Source: Desulfuromonadaceae bacterium (GTDB taxonomy: Bacteria > Desulfobacterota > Desulfuromonadia > Desulfuromonadales > Desulfuromonadaceae). Taken from it: a DNA stretch of 5,100 nt. The notes below the pieces were generated by a model. The model had not been told where the DNA came from, searched no databases, and worked only from the letters and a program-made list of their open reading frames with translations. The DNA lies in the NCBI GenBank assembly GCA_027065245.1, contig JAMOOS010000349.1, forward strand, positions 1 through 5,100. Direction: 5' to 3'. Shown piece by piece: positions 4,477 through 5,100 of this stretch (its first letter is position 1; every line of letters begins with the position of its first letter). The position numbers and the translations under genes are program-made.

Positions 4477-5100
4477 TTATTCTCCCTCCGGTCCGTTTTG
4501 AATCTGTTTGAGCATAATGCGCACCTCGGCAATAAGCAGAGCGGTGAAGATGAACAGGAACATGAAGAAAGTCATCTGCACTGTGGTGGTCGTCAGATTG
4601 GTACGCGCGATGGTTACCGGCAGCAGATCCTGAATAGCCCACGGCTGCCGCCCCAACTCGGCCACAACCCAGCCGGCCTCGGACGCTACCCAGCCGAAGA
4701 ACACGGCAAACACCGCCGGGCCGAGAAACCATTTTTGTTTATGCAGACTATCCTTATACAAAAAGAACAGAATCGCCAGAAACAGCAGCGGGAACAGGGT
4801 TCCCAGCGCCACCATAACGTGAAAACTGTAGAATACCAGCGGCACGATGGGGACAATATCCTCCGCCTTGCTCAGATAACCGTAACCTAAGTAATGCTGG
4901 TTCTGATTAAAGGCCTTGAGAGCGGCGTCGGCTGCGGCCTGATCGCCGTTATCTCGCGCCTGTTTATACAACGCCAGCTGGTGCACCGCCTGTTTACCGA
5001 GGATGATTTTCTCGTCGGCCCCCATAATACCGTGTTTGGGATTGCCATAGACCAGATCGTTGATTCCCGGCACAAAACTGCCCAGCTCGCGATTGGCCAG
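4477..5100 (-). CDS. cydA: Cytochrome bd quinol oxidase subunit I (CydA), C-terminal part
   Basis: Only the last 207 codons are in the window; the frame is open to the right edge, so the true start lies outside. CydA binds hemes b558, b595 and d and the quinol. Seen here are a loop segment (LANRELGSF to about residue 85), then PLVFYSFHVMVALG, whose Met corresponds to the heme b558 ligand M393 of E. coli. GWVASEAGWVVAELGRQPWAI follows, carrying the strongly conserved GRQPW and the Glu that corresponds to E445 near hemes b595 and d. A final helix TFFMFLFIFTALLIAEVRI lies before a short polar tail. Three membrane helices are visible. A GTG at 5071-5073 is internal, not a start, because nine homologous-looking codons precede it in frame. 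CydA, CydB and the small downstream gene form one tightly spaced operon whose promoter is outside the window. Confidence 0.95.
   Translation of the reverse strand: MANRELGSFVPGINDLVYGNPKHGIMGADEKIILGKQAVHQLALYKQARDNGDQAAADAALKAFNQNQHYLGYGYLSKAEDIVPIVPLVFYSFHVMVALGTLFPLLFLAILFFLYKDSLHKQKWFLGPAVFAVFFGWVASEAGWVVAELGRQPWAIQDLLPVTIARTNLTTTTVQMTFFMFLFIFTALLIAEVRIMLKQIQNGPEGE

Noticed and set aside
4476..4532. N-terminal extension of CydB from an upstream start at 4532
   Set aside because: It overlaps the conserved cydA end in another frame. The added residues are Cys/Arg-rich and unlike any CydB, and the ATG at 4475 has the good ribosome site.
4285..4890. 201-codon rightward ORF antisense to cydB and cydA
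   Set aside because: It is rich in Gln, His and Arg, as expected from the complement of membrane-protein codons, and it crosses two real genes.
5071..5073. GTG at 5071-5073 as a start of the cydA gene
   Set aside because: The frame stays open to the window edge, and the remaining protein is only the C-terminal part of CydA, so this is an internal valine.

Overview
The window looks like the chromosome of a gammaproteobacterium of moderate GC content. The PurM, PurN and RimI proteins read like gammaproteobacterial versions, start sites follow the usual Shine-Dalgarno rules, and promoters fit the sigma70 pattern. The lineage cannot be fixed further by eye. No transposase, CRISPR array, tRNA or rRNA is visible.

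Left part (1-687): after a short C-rich direct repeat at the extreme left edge, rimI (ribosomal-protein alanine acetyltransferase) runs leftward. It is separated from a rightward purine operon by a 168-base divergent control region. That region holds one plausible sigma70 promoter in each direction, and an inverted repeat brackets the purM -35 box.

Middle (688-2907): a compact rightward operon of purM (TTG start), purN (most likely a GTG start) and a DUF523/TudS-like cysteine protein. PurN formylates GAR (step 3 of de novo purine synthesis) and PurM closes the imidazole ring of AIR (step 5). The third protein belongs to the family of [4Fe-4S] thiouracil desulfurases, so a link to base metabolism is possible but unproven.

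Non-coding gap (2908-3231): this is the most interesting part. On the minus strand there is an AT-rich tract, a near-consensus promoter with a 17-base spacer, about 115 bases able to fold into nested stems, and a perfect 10-bp terminator hairpin followed by eight T. No credible ORF lies inside. I read this as an unrecognised small RNA gene of about 159 nt with an anti-Shine-Dalgarno-like C/U-rich terminator loop. Beside it, a second hairpin terminates the leftward cyd operon.

Right part (3232-5100): a leftward cytochrome bd quinol oxidase operon, with cydA cut by the window edge, then cydB, then a 31-codon single-helix membrane protein with an excellent ribosome binding site. CydA and CydB resemble the divergent type common in Bacteroidota and some other phyla more than E. 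coli CydAB. The tiny third gene sits where cydX sits in the E. coli operon, but its sequence matches the CydX signature only in part.
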